Source: an uncultured Clostridia bacterium (GTDB lineage Bacteria; Bacillota; Clostridia; TANB77; CAG-508). Taken from it: a DNA stretch of 7,133 nt. The translations under genes were made by a program, and so were the position numbers. The stretch covers positions 1 through 7,133 of the forward strand of contig CALXJL010000073.1 of NCBI GenBank assembly GCA_944388615.1, given 5' to 3'. Below are positions 4,581 through 7,133 of the stretch, in pieces. The notes below the pieces were generated by a model, which did not search any database, was not told the DNA's origin, and saw only the letters and a list, made by a program, of their open reading frames with translations. Numbering within the stretch: the first letter of the stretch is position 1; every line of letters begins with the position of its first letter.

Positions 4581-7133
4581 TTATGCGTTCTTTCCACAAC
4601 AATTCTTATATTTTTTACCCGAACCACATGGACAAGGATCATTTCTACCTATTTTTGGAGTAGTATTAACAACTGTTTTATTCATTCCGCCCTCTTTTGT
4701 AGAATAGTTTCCATCAACCAAATTTATTGCAGTATCTTCTAGACCTGCCCCAGTAATTTGAGCTGCTTCTGTTCTAGTAATTCCTTCTTTCTTTTGGGCA
4801 TGAAGTAATAAATTAACTACATCATATTTTATATCTTCTACCATTTGATCAAACATTTCAAATCCTTCTATCCTATATTGTACAACTGGATCTTTTTGCC
4901 CATAAGCTCTTAATCCTATTCCATTCTTTAATTCATCCATTGCATCTATATGATCCATCCATTTTTGATCAACTATTTTTAACATTACTACTCTTTCAAG
5001 CTCTCTTAATTCTTCTTCACCAAATTCTTTTTCTTTTCTATCATATTCTTCGTGTACTTTTTGTTTTAATTCCTCAATAACATCTTCTGGTTTAATTTTA
5101 GGAACATTCATTGATGATAACTCAGAAATATTAAATGTTGTATTTATATTTTGCATTAGTACTTCTTTATTTATTTCTTGACCATCTACAACATGTGACA
5201 TAACAACATAATCTATAACAGAATCCATCATTTTACTAATGCTTTCTTTTAGATTTTCTCCATCTAAAACTTCTCTTCTTTGCTTGTAAATAATTTCTCT
5301 TTGAACATTCATTACATCATCATATGCAAGTACATGTTTTCTTATACTAAAGTTCTTTCCTTCAACTTTCTTTTGAGCAGTTTCAACAGATTTTGATATC
5401 ATTTTAGATTCAATTGGCATATTCTCATCAGCTTTTAGCATATTGTAAACTGTTGTTATTTTATCTCCACCGAATATTTTCATTAGATCATCATCTAAGC
5501 CAATATAAAATCTTGACTCACCTGGATCTCCTTGACGACCACTACGACCACGTAGCTGGTTATCAATTCTTCTAGATTCATGTCTTTCTGTTCCTATTAT
5601 TTTTAATCCACCTGCTGAGATTACTTTTTCTTTTTCTTCTTTTATTTCTTCATTAAATTTATTGTCTAATTTTTTAAATTTCTCTCTTGCCTCTAATATT
5701 TCACTATCATCAGTTTCATTAAATGCAGTTGCTTGCTCTATTAATTCTGGAGAATATTTTTGTTTTCTCATTTCTTGTTTTGCTAAATATTCACTATTTC
5801 CTCCAAGCATAATATCTGTACCACGTCCTGCCATATTTGTTGCAATTGTAACTGCTCCAAATTTACCTGCTTGTGCAATTATTTCAGCTTCTTTTTCATG
5901 ATATTTTGCATTTAATACCTCATGTTTTATTCCTTCTTTTTTTAGCTCTCTACTTAATTTTTCAGATTTTTCAATTGATACAGTACCAACAAGAACTGGT
6001 TGACCTTTTTCATGACTTTCTTTTATATCTTTTATAACAGCTCTAAATTTAGCATCTTCATTTTTATATATTACATCTGGAGAATCTTTTCTTATCATAG
6101 GCTTATTAGTTGGTATTTCTATAACATCTAATTTATATATTTCCTGAAATTCTGCTTCTTCTGTCATAGCTGTACCAGTCATACCTGATAATTTTTCATA
6201 CATTCTGAAATAGTTTTGGAATGTAATAGTTGCTAGTGTTTTAGATTCATCAGCTATTTTTACATGTTCTTTTGCTTCAATAGCTTGGTGTAATCCATTA
6301 TTATATCTTCTTCCATACATTATTCTTCCTGTAAATTCATCAACTATTAGTACTTCTCCATCTTTTACTATATAATCTATATCTTTTTTCATTATTCCAT
6401 GTGCACGCAAAGCTTGGTTTACATTATGAACTAATTCAGAATTTTCAATATCGTTAAAATTTTCTAATCCAAATTCTTCTTCAGCCTTTTTTATACCTTT
6501 TCCAGTAAGTGTAGCAGATTTTGCTTTTAGATCTACTATATAATCATAGTTTTCATTATCTTCCGCTTGTTCAAAGTTTTTAACATCTTCTTCCACTATA
6601 ACTTTTGGTTTTAATCTACTAACAAATCTATCTGCTTTTTTATATAAGTCTGAAGATTTGTTTGCTCTACCAGAAATTATAAGTGGTGTACGTGCTTCAT
6701 CTATTAAAATACTATCAATTTCGTCTACAATCGCATATTTTAATTTTCTTTGTACTAATTGATTTTTATAAATAACCATATTATCTCTTAGATAATCAAA
6801 TCCAAATTCATTATTTGTTCCATATGTTACATCACATGCATATGCTTCTTGTTTTTGTTTAGGATTCATTCCAGCTATAACAAGACCTACAGTTAATCCT
6901 AGAAATTTATATAATTTTCCCATCCATTCACTATCTCTTTTAGCAAGATAATCATTAACAGTTATAACATGTACTCCTTCTCCTGTTAAGGCATTTAGAT
7001 ATACTGGTAATGTAGCAACTAATGTTTTTCCTTCACCAGTTTTCATTTCTGCAATTCTACCTTGATGTAATATGATTCCACCTATTAATTGAACATCAAA
7101 ATGTCTCATACCTAAAACTCTTTTTGAAGCTTC
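4581..7133 (-). CDS. secA: Preprotein translocase ATPase SecA (5' end cut by window edge)
   Basis: SecA is the motor that drives unfolded preproteins through the SecYEG channel by ATP hydrolysis. The 850 visible residues begin EASKRVLGMRHFDVQLIGG, so roughly the first 70-80 residues lie outside the window; the ATG at 7107-7109 is internal, not the start. In visible numbering: Walker A MKTGEGKT at 30-37, DEID at 137-140 (DEAD-type Walker B), the segment TFQNYFRMYEKLSGMTGTA at 304-322, NMAGRGTD at 433-440, and the arginine-finger region RRIDNQLRGRSGRQGDPG at 521-538. The C-terminal zinc tail has C834, C836, C845 and C846 (CPCGSGKKYKNCC). A charged insert of about 60 residues (about 446-508) sits in the second nucleotide-binding domain, which I recall from clostridial SecA proteins. 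The frame is intact. Neither prfB, its frequent downstream neighbour in Firmicutes, nor another sec gene follows here. Confidence 0.98.
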   Translation of the reverse strand, partial: EASKRVLGMRHFDVQLIGGIILHQGRIAEMKTGEGKTLVATLPVYLNALTGEGVHVITVNDYLAKRDSEWMGKLYKFLGLTVGLVIAGMNPKQKQEAYACDVTYGTNNEFGFDYLRDNMVIYKNQLVQRKLKYAIVDEIDSILIDEARTPLIISGRANKSSDLYKKADRFVSRLKPKVIVEEDVKNFEQAEDNENYDYIVDLKAKSATLTGKGIKKAEEEFGLENFNDIENSELVHNVNQALRAHGIMKKDIDYIVKDGEVLIVDEFTGRIMYGRRYNNGLHQAIEAKEHVKIADESKTLATITFQNYFRMYEKLSGMTGTAMTEEAEFQEIYKLDVIEIPTNKPMIRKDSPDVIYKNEDAKFRAVIKDIKESHEKGQPVLVGTVSIEKSEKLSRELKKEGIKHEVLNAKYHEKEAEIIAQAGKFGAVTIATNMAGRGTDIMLGGNSEYLAKQEMRKQKYSPELIEQATAFNETDDSEILEAREKFKKLDNKFNEEIKEEKEKVISAGGLKIIGTERHESRRIDNQLRGRSGRQGDPGESRFYIGLDDDLMKIFGGDKITTVYNMLKADENMPIESKMISKSVETAQKKVEGKNFSIRKHVLAYDDVMNVQREIIYKQRREVLDGENLKESISKMMDSVIDYVVMSHVVDGQEINKEVLMQNINTTFNISELSSMNVPKIKPEDVIEELKQKVHEEYDRKEKEFGEEELRELERVVMLKIVDQKWMDHIDAMDELKNGIGLRAYGQKDPVVQYRIEGFEMFDQMVEDIKYDVVNLLLHAQKKEGITRTEAAQITGAGLEDTAINLVDGNYSTKEGGMNKTVVNTTPKIGRNDPCPCGSGKKYKNCCGKNA

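Noticed and set aside
5662..5901. Plus-strand frame of 79 codons within secA
   Set aside because: It is antisense to the second nucleotide-binding domain of an intact secA.

Overview
The window is AT-rich (G+C visibly well below 40%), and every supported gene reads on the minus strand. The Bce-type antimicrobial-peptide module, strong purine-rich ribosome binding sites and the Gram-positive style SecA tail point to a low-G+C Firmicute, most likely a member of the Clostridia. No tRNA, rRNA, insertion sequence, prophage or CRISPR array is visible. The order below follows transcription, from the right edge to the left.

Right part (7133 to about 4440): secA, missing only the start of its N-terminus at the window edge and ending in an intact zinc-binding tail. 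It is followed by a perfect hairpin whose T-run lies on the plus-strand side, and then by a second hairpin with a minus-strand T-run that is the likelier secA terminator.

Middle (about 4405 to 2603): a monocistronic MYG1/UPF0160-family gene (putative DHH-like nuclease) with its own good promoter. It is broken by a net +1 base just before its DHH motif. Next comes a flavoredoxin-like flavin reductase gene behind a consensus TTGACA-N17-TATAAT promoter, with a leader of about 118 bases and a clean intrinsic terminator.

Left part (2576 to 1): a Bce-type resistance module in the order response regulator, intramembrane-sensing histidine kinase, ABC ATPase. The permease is expected just beyond the left edge. 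The regulator/kinase pair has its own extended -10 promoter. The ABC gene has a second promoter preceded by a perfect 9-4-9 inverted repeat containing TTACA-ATTC-TGTAA, which I interpret as the operator for the regulator encoded upstream. The implied circuit is that the transporter senses a peptide antibiotic (cognate permease not seen), the kinase phosphorylates the regulator, and the regulator activates the transporter promoter. The two most informative observations are this operator and the frameshift in the MYG1 gene.
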